From Myxococcaceae bacterium (GTDB taxonomy: Bacteria > Myxococcota > Myxococcia > Myxococcales > Myxococcaceae): 35,056 bases of DNA. This document shows, one piece after another, positions 8,102-16,158 of this stretch. The notes under the pieces were generated by a model, which saw nothing but the letters and a program-made list of their open reading frames with translations, was not told the DNA's origin and made no database searches. Position numbers and translations under genes: made by a program. Within the stretch, counting starts at the first letter, position 1, and each line of letters opens with the position of its first letter. The stretch spans positions 1 through 35,056 of the forward strand of contig JAFGNZ010000198.1 of NCBI GenBank assembly GCA_016926755.1, read 5' to 3'.

Positions 8102-9109
8102 TCAGGGGCAGAAGCCGCAGTCGGGCATGCAGTTGTCGTAGCTGCTGCCGCTCCCGCAGCTCTCGGTGAACTGGCACACCCCGTCACCGCAGCGATAGAT
8201 GTCCTCCATGCGCAGCTGCGTCGTGAGGGGCCGGTACGTCACCCCGCCGTAGGTGCACTGCGTGTAGAAGCGACCGGTCGAGTCCAGCGTGCAGTACTGC
8301 GAGCAGGAGCCCACGTGGACGATGGGGTCGCACGAGAATTCGCTGTACGAGGTGGACAGCCCACAGGCCCGCGCGGTGCTCTCCCCTGTGTTCAGGGCGC
8401 CTCGATCATTGGCCGCGAAGACGCCCGCCCCGTTGAAGGCGTTGCCGAAGAAGCACGCCTCCTTCTCGGTGTACGTCGTCAGCTCCTGGAGGGTGAACGG
8501 GATGGGGGTGCCGGTGGAGTCCAGCCCCTTCACGGAGATGGGCACCTGGAGGCCGTACTTGTTCGCGTGGGCCGCCAGACACGCGGTGACGAGCTGCTGC
8601 TCCACGATCGTTGGGGGGGCCCCTCCGGCCCAGCCCGGCGCGAGCCCCAGCGCGCCCTGCCAGGTATAGAGGATGCCTGTCACCGGGCTCCGATAGGTGC
8701 GGGTCTGCCCGGCGGGCACCGCGCAGAGCACCACGTACCGGATCAGGGTGGCGTACGCGCTCGGGTTCGCTTCAAACCAGCTCTGGAAGGCCGTCGTGGA
8801 CAGGCCGTTGGTGGACAGGCCGTTGGTGGACAGGCCGTTGGTGGACAGGCCGTTGGTGGACAGGCCGTTGGTGGACAGGCCGTTGGTCGTCTCGATGCTG
8901 GTGCCGTCTTCGACAGACTCGGCGCCGATCTCCACCGCGGCTTCGTGCCGCGCCAGCTCCTCCCCTGGGAGCGAGGCCTCCTCGCCCGCCGTCCCGCAAC
9001 CCACCACGCCGCCCAGCCCGAGCAGCAGCGTAAAACACAGCGCTGCGCGATGATTGCTGTACAGGTGTACTCCATGGACGCGACGAACTGAGAGGGACAC
9101 GTTCTTCAT
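8102..9109 (-). CDS. NGLST-repeat lipoprotein, paralog 1
   Basis: 335 aa. The ATG at 9109 has GAGGTAA seven bases upstream and gives a long n-region, a hydrophobic core and a lipobox VVGC (Cys38). Residues about 75-104 are six NGLST units. The body (about 105-335) begins TAFQSWFEANPSAYATLIRY and contains CAVPAGQTRTYRSPVTGILY and KEACFFGNAFNGAGVFAAND. It ends in a Cys-rich CGDGVCQFTESCG...DCGFC module, a motif common in myxobacterial surface proteins. At least ten Cys in the mature part suggest disulfides outside the cytoplasm. It is clearly a paralog of the next gene upstream on this strand. I recognise no catalytic motif; a surface or outer-membrane protein of unknown role is as far as the sequence goes. 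Confidence 0.88.
   Translation of the reverse strand: MKNVSLSVRRVHGVHLYSNHRAALCFTLLLGLGGVVGCGTAGEEASLPGEELARHEAAVEIGAESVEDGTSIETTNGLSTNGLSTNGLSTNGLSTNGLSTNGLSTTAFQSWFEANPSAYATLIRYVVLCAVPAGQTRTYRSPVTGILYTWQGALGLAPGWAGGAPPTIVEQQLVTACLAAHANKYGLQVPISVKGLDSTGTPIPFTLQELTTYTEKEACFFGNAFNGAGVFAANDRGALNTGESTARACGLSTSYSEFSCDPIVHVGSCSQYCTLDSTGRFYTQCTYGGVTYRPLTTQLRMEDIYRCGDGVCQFTESCGSGSSYDNCMPDCGFCP
8796..8885 (-). repeat. Six perfect copies of a 15-bp repeat (NGLST codons)
   Basis: On the plus strand the unit GTGGACAGGCCGTTG is repeated six times without a single difference, in frame, coding for the NGLST pentapeptide on the minus strand. Perfect identity including third codon positions points to recent slippage or conversion. 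Confidence 0.97.
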
Positions 9110-9131
9110 GGTGTTACCTCCGGCGAGTGGG

Positions 9132-9152
9132 CGGCCGAGGGACAGACGGCCG
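9132..9152. promoter_or_regulatory. CGGCCG dyad in the leader of NGLST paralog 1
   Basis: CGGCCG at 9132-9137 and again at 9147-9152, separated by nine bases, 23 bases before the start codon. Each hexamer is self-complementary and the two can pair as a hairpin. A similar dyad lies at nearly the same distance before paralog 2. Confidence 0.4.
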
Positions 9153-9195
9153 TTTGAGGTTGTGTTTGTGCAGTCTCGAGACGGGCGGCGGCTCG

Positions 9196-10182
9196 CTAGC
9201 AGGAGCCGCAATCCACGCCGCAGTTGTCGTAGGTACCACCCGTCCCGCAGCTCTCGGTGAACTGGCACACCCCGTCACCGCAGGAGTAGATGTCTGTCGA
9301 GCGGATACGGGTGGTAAGGGGCTGGTACGTCACTCCGTTATAGGTGCACTGCGTGTAGTACGTCCTCGACGAGTCCAGCGTGCAGAAGCTCTTGCACGAG
9401 CCCACGTGGAGCATGGGCAGGCACTCCGAGCTCGACACCTTCGAAGACAGCCCGCACGCCCGCGTGGTGCTCTCGCTGGCGTGCAGGAACGTCCGATCGT
9501 TGGCCGCGAAGAGGCCCTCGTCGTTGAAGAGGTTGCCGAAGAAGCACGCCTCTCTCTCGGAGTACGTCTCCAGCTCCGAGGAGGTGTAAGGGATGGACAC
9601 TCCCTGCGCGGAGTGCCCCAGCACGGAGATGAAGATGTGGATGCCGTACTTGTTCGCGTGGGCCGCCAGGCACGCGGAGACGACCTGCTGCTCCGCCAGA
9701 GATGGGGTGAGGCCCGTGCTCCACCCAGGTGCCAGGCCAAGACCGCCGTGCCAGGTATAGGTGATGCCCGTCACCGGGCTCGTATAGGTGCGGGTCTGCT
9801 CGGCGGGCACCGCGCAGAGCACGATGTACTTCATGAGGGTGCTGCGCTCGTCCGGGGCCGCCTCGAACCAGTTCTGGAAGGCCAGCGCGGACAGGCCATT
9901 GGTGGACAGGCCGTTGGTGGACAGGCCGTTGGTGGACAGGCCGTTGGTGGACAGGCCATTGGTGGACAGGCCGTTGGTGCTGGCCAGATCGCTCTCGAAG
10001 TCCGCGAGCGCGGCCTCCTGCTGCCCCGGGTGCTCCTGCGTGTGGGTGGCGGGCTCGCCCACCGGCCCGCACGCCACCGCGCCTCCAAACCAGAGCACCA
10101 GGGTGAAACACGGCAGCACTCGACAATTGGCGTGTGGCTGTACCGCGTGGGCGCGACGAACTGCGAAGGACGCCTTCTTCAT
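9196..10182 (-). CDS. NGLST-repeat lipoprotein, paralog 2
   Basis: 328 aa. The ATG at 10182 is preceded by GGGGGTGAG and gives an MKKASFAVRRAHAV n-region, a hydrophobic core and a lipobox AVAC (Cys38). Six NGLST units (the last NGLSA) precede the same body as paralog 1: AFQNWFEAAPDERSTLMKYI, CAVPAEQTRTYTSPVTGITY, REACFFGNLFNDEGLFAAND, and the terminal CGDGVCQFTESCGTGGTYDN with DCGSC. The body is diverged from paralog 1 across its length while the repeat units stay nearly identical in DNA. The gap to paralog 1 downstream is 86 bases, so both are probably on one transcript, this gene first. Function unknown; export and lipidation are well supported. Confidence 0.88.
   Translation of the reverse strand: MKKASFAVRRAHAVQPHANCRVLPCFTLVLWFGGAVACGPVGEPATHTQEHPGQQEAALADFESDLASTNGLSTNGLSTNGLSTNGLSTNGLSTNGLSALAFQNWFEAAPDERSTLMKYIVLCAVPAEQTRTYTSPVTGITYTWHGGLGLAPGWSTGLTPSLAEQQVVSACLAAHANKYGIHIFISVLGHSAQGVSIPYTSSELETYSEREACFFGNLFNDEGLFAANDRTFLHASESTTRACGLSSKVSSSECLPMLHVGSCKSFCTLDSSRTYYTQCTYNGVTYQPLTTRIRSTDIYSCGDGVCQFTESCGTGGTYDNCGVDCGSC
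9887..9976 (-). repeat. Six near-perfect copies of the 15-bp NGLST repeat
   Basis: Six in-frame units of the same 15-base sequence seen in paralog 1; differences are limited to the first copy (GCGGACAGGCCATTG) and one G-to-A in the fifth copy. Both genes carry exactly six units. Confidence 0.96.
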
Positions 10183-10203
10183 GGCACTCACCCCCGAGAG
10201 AAG

Positions 10204-10226
10204 GCGGCCGTGGAGTGCACGGCCGC
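10204..10226. promoter_or_regulatory. Perfect 9-bp inverted repeat in the leader of NGLST paralog 2
   Basis: GCGGCCGTG (10204-10212), loop GAGTG, CACGGCCGC (10218-10226). It begins 22 bases before the start codon. There is no T-run, so a terminator is unlikely; an RNA hairpin near the ribosome-binding site or a protein-binding dyad is possible. Confidence 0.5.
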
Positions 10227-10429
10227 GGTGGTCCCCTGATTCAGCGGTGTGAAAGAATACCGCTGGGAAAAGCCGTAGCGCTGAGCGCGCGCGCGCGCCA
10301 CTCCAATATATATCAAAACAACCGCTCACGCTTCAGCAGCGGTTGGGCAGGGGCGCACACTTCGCGTCAGGATGAAACATCACGGCGAGTGCGCTGAGCG
10401 AGAATGAGACACGTCATACAGGCGGCGGC

Positions 10430-11863
10430 TCAAACCGAGACAGAGGAGCCGAGCAACTGTATGGCATTCGGCGTGAGGTAAAGGCCGCCTGTCACGCGAA
10501 CAACCCAGGTGGCCAGATCCGTGACAGGCCCCCCCAGCACCTCGAGCGCGGCGCCCTCGCCGCGCACCTCCACGGGGGCGACGTGAACGCAGAGGTGGAC
10601 GTGGGCGCCCACCTCCGCGGCCAGGGACTCGGTGTCGCCGCGGAGCTCGCGGAGCAGCTCATGCAGGTGCCGGGCCTGCTCGGGTGGCAGAGGGCTCGAG
10701 CCCTCCAGCAGCCGGACTCCGAGCAGCGCCGTGCCGGCCTGCAGCGCCAGCACGAAGCCCGCGGCGCGCATCCCCTGCTCGAGACAGTCGAGCACCTCGG
10801 CGAGCGCGGCGTGCACCACCTCGTCATCGCGGCCCGTCTCGGCCAGCTCCACCTCGGCGTGCACGGCCAGCGCCTGGCGGGTGTGGCCCGTGGGCAGCGC
10901 GGCGCCTGGAGCCGCCACGGCCTCGCGCAGGGCGGTGAGGAACGCCTCGGCACTGGGGAAGCGCCGGTCAGCCTCCTTCTCCAGGCAGCGCAGCACCACG
11001 GCGTCCACCGCGGGGGAGACGGGCGCGGTGGCGCTGGGCCGGGGCGGCGGGGCCTCCAGGTGGAGCCGCTCCAGCTCCAGCCGGTCCTTGGAGTGGAAGG
11101 GGTACTGCCCCGTGAGGAGCTGGAACAGGAGTACGCCCAGCGCGTACACGTCCGTGGCCGGGTGGATGGGGCCGTCGCGCAGCTGCTCGGGGGCCATGGC
11201 GAACGCGGTGCCCAGCCGCTGCCCCGCCAGCGTCAGCCCCTCCTGGCCCGGCTGCCCCGCGGGCCCCGTCTGTGGCTGGAGGACCTTCGCGATGCCGAAG
11301 TCCAGCAGCTTCACCCGCGGCTGCTCTCCGTCCTCCACCACCATCACGTTGCTGGCCTTCAGGTCCCGGTGGACGATGCCCGCGCGGTGGGCCGCCTCCA
11401 GCGCCTGGGACACGGGGGCCAGGTAGGCGAGCGCCCGCTCGGACGACATCCTCCCCCGCTCGTGCACCAGCTGGCTCAGCGTCCGCCCCTCCAGCAGCTC
11501 CATCACGTAGTAGGGGCTGCCGTCCGGCATCATCCCGAAGTCGTAGATGTCCACCACGTGGGGGTGGCGGATCTGGTTGACGATGCGCGCCTCGCGCACG
11601 AAGCGCTGCAGCATCTCGCCCTGGTCCGCCAGGTGCGCATGTAGCACCTTCACCGCGGCGCGTCGCCCGAGGATGCGGTGCTCCCCCTCGTACACACTGC
11701 CATGGCCCCCCGAGGCGATCAGCCGCTTGAGCAGGTACTCGCCGGCCAGCGCGTAGATGAGCCCCCCGCCGTTCGCCGTGGCGCCCGGCTCGCTGTTCCA
11801 GGGGAGCTGGGGCTTGCCCCCTTGGATGCGGTAGGTGTCCTCGGAGTCCCCCATCAGGCGCAA
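10430..11863 (-). CDS. Cytoplasmic Ser/Thr protein kinase with C-terminal cyclase-like domain
   Basis: 477 aa from a TTG at 11863, preferred because AGGTAG lies seven bases before it; an ATG nine bases later (11854, 474 aa) is the alternative. Hanks-type kinase domain about 43-315 with glycine loop ASGGHGSV (50-57), Lys72, catalytic HRD (165-167) with Lys169 and Asn172, DFG (188-190) and APE (224-226): all catalytic residues are present. No transmembrane segment is visible. The last about 140 residues (HAEVELAETGRDDEV ... VHVAPVEVRG ... LGGPVTDLATWV) resemble a degenerate nucleotide-cyclase fold, seen in related myxobacterial kinases; this is inference. It is divergent from an FHA-domain histidine kinase across 216 bases, which suggests a kinase-substrate pair. 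Confidence 0.93.
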   Translation of the reverse strand: MRLMGDSEDTYRIQGGKPQLPWNSEPGATANGGGLIYALAGEYLLKRLIASGGHGSVYEGEHRILGRRAAVKVLHAHLADQGEMLQRFVREARIVNQIRHPHVVDIYDFGMMPDGSPYYVMELLEGRTLSQLVHERGRMSSERALAYLAPVSQALEAAHRAGIVHRDLKASNVMVVEDGEQPRVKLLDFGIAKVLQPQTGPAGQPGQEGLTLAGQRLGTAFAMAPEQLRDGPIHPATDVYALGVLLFQLLTGQYPFHSKDRLELERLHLEAPPPRPSATAPVSPAVDAVVLRCLEKEADRRFPSAEAFLTALREAVAAPGAALPTGHTRQALAVHAEVELAETGRDDEVVHAALAEVLDCLEQGMRAAGFVLALQAGTALLGVRLLEGSSPLPPEQARHLHELLRELRGDTESLAAEVGAHVHLCVHVAPVEVRGEGAALEVLGGPVTDLATWVVRVTGGLYLTPNAIQLLGSSVSV

Positions 11864-12079
11864 GCTAACTACCTGCTACGTCCCAAGCGAGAAAAACTCC
11901 GTTGGGGGTGCGTACTTCGCGTAAAGGCGGAGTGTCGGGGATCGAGCACCCCTCCCCCCCTCTGGCAGGAGGCCCTGTCCTGTGGTGGATTCTCTCTGGC
12001 ACTGAAGACGCGGTAGGTTGGACGGAGGGCCGCCGAGGCTGGTGGGATTTCCCCGGGAGAGCTGGGGGGACGAGTGCCC
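11864..12079. promoter_or_regulatory. Divergent promoter region between Ser/Thr kinase and FHA hybrid kinase
   Basis: A 216-base gap between two genes that start outward, so it must hold both promoters. It is less GC-rich near 11870-11900 (GCGAGAAAAACTCC). I could not identify a convincing -35/-10 or sigma-54 site: a TGGCAC at about 11997 lacks the matching TTGC element. Confidence 0.4.
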
Positions 12080-14356
12080 ATGACGACACTGGACGAAGTG
12101 ACCACCCATGCGGGTCTTCCGCTCTCGCCCCCTTCGACATCCGGGGGCGCGTGTCTGATCCTGATCAGCACGGCGATGCCGGCCGCCATCGGCAAGGCCT
12201 TCCCGCTGCAGCCCGGCGAGCACGTGCTGGGGCGTGGCTCCGAGGCGGACCTGCGCATCGACGATCACGGGGTGTCACGCCGGCACGCCCGCGTCGTCCG
12301 CACGGCGGATGGCACATGCCAGGTCACGGATCTCGGCTCGACGAATGGCACCTACCTCAATGGCGTGTCCATCTCCTCGGCGGAGCTGCGCGAGGGGGAT
12401 CGGCTGCAGATCGGCACCGGCACCGTCTTTCGCTTCTCCACGCGCAATCAGCTCGAGCCGCGCGAGGAGCAGCTGCGGCAGGCGCTCACCGCCGCGCGCG
12501 TGGGCATCTGGGAATGGACGGCCTCCAGCGGCGTGGTGACGTGGTCCGAGCACGTGGACCGGATGCTCGGCCTGCCGGTGGGGAAGCTGTCGGGTCGTCC
12601 CATGGACCTCAAGGAGGTGGTCCACCCGGCTGATCTCACGCGCGTGCGCGAGGCGCTGGCCGCCGCGCTGGAGAAGCGCACCGTGGTGGATGTGGAGTAC
12701 CGGATCGAGCCGGCGGGCAGCGGCTGCCGGTGGATCTCCTGCAAGGGGGACGTGCTGAGCGACGCGGGCGGGGCGCCCACGCGCATCACCGGCACGGTGA
12801 TGGACATCACCGCGCGCAAGCAGGCCGAGCAGGAGCTGCGCCGCCAGGCGCTCATCTTCGAGAGCTTCTACGACGGCGTCGTCATCGCGGACCTGTCCGG
12901 CCGCATCGTCGACTGGAACTCGAGCGCGGAGCGGCTGTTCGGCCGGAGCAAGGCGGAGGCGCTGGGGCAGACGCTCTTCTCGGTGCTGCACCCCGCCGAG
13001 ACGGACGTGCTCACGGCGAACATGCTCATCACGCTGGAGAAGGAGGGCCGGTGGACGGGCGAGGTGGAGTTCCAGCGGCGTGATGAGACGGTGTGCTCCT
13101 GCGAGTGCGTGGCGGTGCCGCTGCGGGACGCGGAGGGGCGGACCATCGCCTCCATCATGGTGCACCGGGACATCACCGAGCAGAAGCTCCTGCAGGCGCG
13201 CCTGGTGATGGCGGATCGGCTGGCCTCGGTGGGCACGCTGGGGGCGGGCGTGGCCCACGAGATCAACAACCCGCTGGCCTTCATGCTCGTCAACCTGCAC
13301 CTCATCCGCGTGGGGCTGGAGCGGCTGGAGGCCGTCGCGCCGCCGGGCACCATCAGCTCGCTGGAGCAGCTGGTGCAGGAGACCACCGAGGGCGCCGAGC
13401 GCATCGCCGGCATCGTCAAGGATCTGAAGACGTTCGCGCGCGGCGAGCAGGAGTCCCGGCTGGGCCCGGTGGACGTGCGCCGAGCGGTGGAGCTGGCCTG
13501 CAAGATGGCGGACAACATGCTGCGCCACCGCGCGCGGCTGGTGATGGAGTTCGACACGGTCCCCTGCGTGGAGGCCAACGAGTCCCGGCTGTGCCAGGTC
13601 TTCCTCAACCTGCTGCTCAACGCGGCGCAGGCCATCCCAGAGGGGGAGCCGGCGGAGCGGCACGAGGTGGCCGTGCGCATCCACGCGCAGGCGCCGGAGC
13701 AGGTGGTGGTGGAGGTGCGCGACACCGGCGTGGGGATGACGCCGGAGGTGCTCTCGCGCGTGTTCGATCCGTTCTTCACCACCAAGCCGGTGGGGGAGGG
13801 CACGGGGCTGGGGCTCTCCATCTGCCACGGCATCATCGAGTCCATGGGCGGCACCATCACCGTGGAGAGCGTGCCGGGCCGGGGCAGCACCTTCCGCGTC
13901 GTGCTGCAGGCGGCTCCGCAGGAGGCTGGCTCCCTCACCCGGTTCGATCCGCATCCGGACGAGCAGGAGCCCGTCGCCCCGCGTGCGCGCTTGCTGGTGG
14001 TGGACGACGAGCCCAACGTGACGCTGGCGCTCCAGCGCGCCCTGAGCCGGGAGCACGAGGTGGTGACGGCCAACAACGCCGAGGACGCGCTGCGGCTGCT
14101 GGCCCAGGACAGCCGCTTCGATGTCATCCTCTGCGACGTGATGATGCCAGGCATGACGGGCATGGATCTGTTCGCCGAGCTGGACCGGGCCTCACCCGAG
14201 GTGGCCAGGCGCGTCGTCTTCATGACGGGGGGCGCCTTCACCCCGAGGGCGGTGTCCTTCCTGCGGGGCGTGTCCAATCCGAAGATCAACAAGCCCGTGA
14301 GCCTGCAGGAGCTGAAGGCGCTCCTCACGCGGCGCGCCGTGGAGGCACGGCGATGA
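12080..14356 (+). CDS. FHA-PAS-PAS hybrid histidine kinase with receiver domain
   Basis: 758 aa from the ATG at 12080, which follows GGGGGGA by nine bases (a GTG six bases earlier is too close to it). Order: FHA domain about 45-120 with GRGSEADLRI, SRRHA and STNGTYLNG, the phosphothreonine-binding loops; PAS/PAC about 125-250; PAS/PAC about 258-375; HisKA with His393 in VAHEINNPL; HATPase with NLLLNAAQAI, DTGVGMTPE, DPFFTTK, GTGLGLSI; a C-terminal receiver with Asp686 in VILCDVMMPG, acidic DDE near its start and the conserved Lys in NKPV. No transmembrane segment, so it is a cytoplasmic sensor. The FHA domain suggests input from a Ser/Thr kinase such as the divergent neighbour. Its stop overlaps the OPT start by four bases. 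Confidence 0.95.
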   Translation: MTTLDEVTTHAGLPLSPPSTSGGACLILISTAMPAAIGKAFPLQPGEHVLGRGSEADLRIDDHGVSRRHARVVRTADGTCQVTDLGSTNGTYLNGVSISSAELREGDRLQIGTGTVFRFSTRNQLEPREEQLRQALTAARVGIWEWTASSGVVTWSEHVDRMLGLPVGKLSGRPMDLKEVVHPADLTRVREALAAALEKRTVVDVEYRIEPAGSGCRWISCKGDVLSDAGGAPTRITGTVMDITARKQAEQELRRQALIFESFYDGVVIADLSGRIVDWNSSAERLFGRSKAEALGQTLFSVLHPAETDVLTANMLITLEKEGRWTGEVEFQRRDETVCSCECVAVPLRDAEGRTIASIMVHRDITEQKLLQARLVMADRLASVGTLGAGVAHEINNPLAFMLVNLHLIRVGLERLEAVAPPGTISSLEQLVQETTEGAERIAGIVKDLKTFARGEQESRLGPVDVRRAVELACKMADNMLRHRARLVMEFDTVPCVEANESRLCQVFLNLLLNAAQAIPEGEPAERHEVAVRIHAQAPEQVVVEVRDTGVGMTPEVLSRVFDPFFTTKPVGEGTGLGLSICHGIIESMGGTITVESVPGRGSTFRVVLQAAPQEAGSLTRFDPHPDEQEPVAPRARLLVVDDEPNVTLALQRALSREHEVVTANNAEDALRLLAQDSRFDVILCDVMMPGMTGMDLFAELDRASPEVARRVVFMTGGAFTPRAVSFLRGVSNPKINKPVSLQELKALLTRRAVEARR

Positions 14357-16158
14357 GTGTCCCCTCGGAGCCCCTGGAGCCTCCCGCCCTCCCAGGAGCT
14401 CCCGCCGCGCCCGCGGCCGTGCTCGTGTCCGCTCCTGGGGCGCTGGTCTCGGGGGGAGAGCTCACCGGGCGCGCGCTGGTCGGCGGCTGCCTGATCGGCA
14501 CGGGGCTGGCCGTCACCAATGTCTACATGGGGCTGAAGACGGGCTTCTGGGAGAGCGGCTCCATCGTCGCGGCGGTGCTGGGCTTCAGCGGCCTGTCCGC
14601 CCTGGGGCGGCGCGGGGGGGCGATGCCCACCATGCTGGAGAACAACCTCACCCAGTCGGCCGCCTGTGCCGTGGGGGCCATGCCCGCCGCGGCGGGGCTG
14701 CTGGGCTCACTGCCCGCGCTGACGCTGCTGGGCTACGCCGTGCCCGCCTGGAGCCTGGTGGCCTGGGGCGCCGCGCTGGGCGTGCTGGGCGTGCTGGCCG
14801 CGTACCTGCTGCGCCAACGCCTGCTCGTCGAGGAGGCCCTGGCGTTTCCCACCGGCGTGGCGACGGCCGAGGTCATCACCGCCATGCACAAGACGGGGCG
14901 GGTGGAGCGGCCGGGGCGCGCGCAGGTGCTGCTGGGCTCGGGGCTGGTCTCCATGGGGATGACGTGGCTGAGGGATGTCTCCGGGTGGCTGCCCTCGGTG
15001 TCCGCCCTCCCGGGGCGGCTCGGGGGCCTGCCCGCCTCCACCTTCACCTGGGGCTTCGGGTGGTACCCGATGATGCTGGCGATCGGCATGATGGCGGGGC
15101 TGTCCATGGGGCTGAGCATGCTGCTGGGAGCGGCGCTGGCCTGGGGCGTGCTGGCGCCGGCGCTCGTCCAAGAGGGGATCGTCGCCGCCAGCGAGGGGTA
15201 CTCGAAGTTCGCCGAGTGGCTCACCTGGCCGGGGGTGGGGTTGATGGTGGGCGCGGCCGTCGCCTCGCTCGCGGCGCAGGCGCGCTCGCTGCTCGGGGCG
15301 GCGAGGGATCTGCGCGGGCTGGGAGGCGCTGGCGAGGGCGCGGCGGGCCGGTGGGTGGTGAGGACGGGGCTGGCGGCGTGCGTGGCCGTGCTGGTGCTGG
15401 GCTCCGGGGTGTTCGGGCTGCCCGTGCTCCACACGCTGGTGGCGCTGGCGCTCGTGCTGCCGCTGTGCGCGGTGTGCGCGCGGGCGGCGGGACAGGCGGA
15501 CATCTCTCCGGTGGGGCAGATGGGGCAGCTCACCCAGGTGGCCTCCGGCACGCTCTTCCCGGGCCCGGCCGAGCTCAACATCGCCGCCGGCTCCGTGGTG
15601 GCGGGCGCCGCGGCGCAGACGGGGGTGAGCCTCTGGTCGCTCAAGGCGGGGCACCTGCTGGGCGCCACGCCCTCCCGCCAGCTCCTGGTGCAGCTGCTGG
15701 GCGTGTCCGTCGGAGCGCTGGTGAGCGTCCCCGTCTACCTGCTGCTGGCGGGGGCCCATGGCGTGGGCAGCGAGGCGCTGCCCGTGCCCTCGGCGCACCA
15801 GTTTCGCATCGTGGCCGAGCTGGCCGCCCAGGGCTTCTCCGGGCTGCCCGCCTATGCCGCCCCGGCGGCGGGGATCGGCTTCCTGGTGGGCGCCGTGCTG
15901 ACGCTGGCCTCTCGCGGGCGGCTGGCGGGCGTGGTGCCCTCGGGGATGGCCATGGGGCTGGGCTTCATCCTGCCGGCGAACTTCGCGGTGACGATCGCCG
16001 CGGGCGCGGTGCTGGTCTCGCTCACGCGCCGCCTCAGTCCCTCGGCGGCGGAGCGGCATGTCCCCGCGCTCGGGGCGGGCGCCATCGCGGGGGAGTCCCT
16101 CATGGGGCTGGCCATCGCCGCGCTCGCCGGGCTGGGCCTCATCCAGGGCTCGGGGTGA
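14353..16158 (+). CDS. OPT-family oligopeptide/metal-chelate transporter
   Basis: 601 aa. The ATG at 14353 overlaps the hybrid kinase stop (ATGA), so translation is probably coupled. After a Pro/Ala-rich N-terminus of about 30 residues the protein is almost wholly hydrophobic, with more than a dozen predicted membrane helices. OPT/YSL hallmarks are the first-helix region GLAVTNVYMGLKTGFWESGS, ENNLTQSAACAVGAMPAAAG, and EEALAFPTGVATAEVI. The family imports oligopeptides or metal chelates by proton coupling across the inner membrane. The substrate cannot be read from the sequence. The last 20 bases overlap the convergent kinase gene. Genetic coupling to a sensor kinase raises the idea of substrate-dependent signalling, which is inference. 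Confidence 0.92.
   Translation: MSVPSEPLEPPALPGAPAAPAAVLVSAPGALVSGGELTGRALVGGCLIGTGLAVTNVYMGLKTGFWESGSIVAAVLGFSGLSALGRRGGAMPTMLENNLTQSAACAVGAMPAAAGLLGSLPALTLLGYAVPAWSLVAWGAALGVLGVLAAYLLRQRLLVEEALAFPTGVATAEVITAMHKTGRVERPGRAQVLLGSGLVSMGMTWLRDVSGWLPSVSALPGRLGGLPASTFTWGFGWYPMMLAIGMMAGLSMGLSMLLGAALAWGVLAPALVQEGIVAASEGYSKFAEWLTWPGVGLMVGAAVASLAAQARSLLGAARDLRGLGGAGEGAAGRWVVRTGLAACVAVLVLGSGVFGLPVLHTLVALALVLPLCAVCARAAGQADISPVGQMGQLTQVASGTLFPGPAELNIAAGSVVAGAAAQTGVSLWSLKAGHLLGATPSRQLLVQLLGVSVGALVSVPVYLLLAGAHGVGSEALPVPSAHQFRIVAELAAQGFSGLPAYAAPAAGIGFLVGAVLTLASRGRLAGVVPSGMAMGLGFILPANFAVTIAAGAVLVSLTRRLSPSAAERHVPALGAGAIAGESLMGLAIAALAGLGLIQGSG

Noticed and set aside
8796..9976. A CRISPR-like array from the 15-bp repeats
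   Set aside because: The repeats are contiguous without spacers, in frame, and encode NGLST.
10285..10298. A (GC)7 run as a Z-DNA or regulatory element
   Set aside because: Short GC alternation is expected by chance at this base composition; no other support was seen.
11995..12012. A sigma-54 promoter (TGGCAC) before the FHA hybrid kinase
   Set aside because: The -12 element TTGC is missing at the required spacing.
13093..14352. An upstream extension of the OPT frame through the histidine kinase gene
   Set aside because: The translation is Gly/Ala/Arg low complexity, while the other frame encodes a canonical kinase; the ATG at 14353 gives a normal transporter start.
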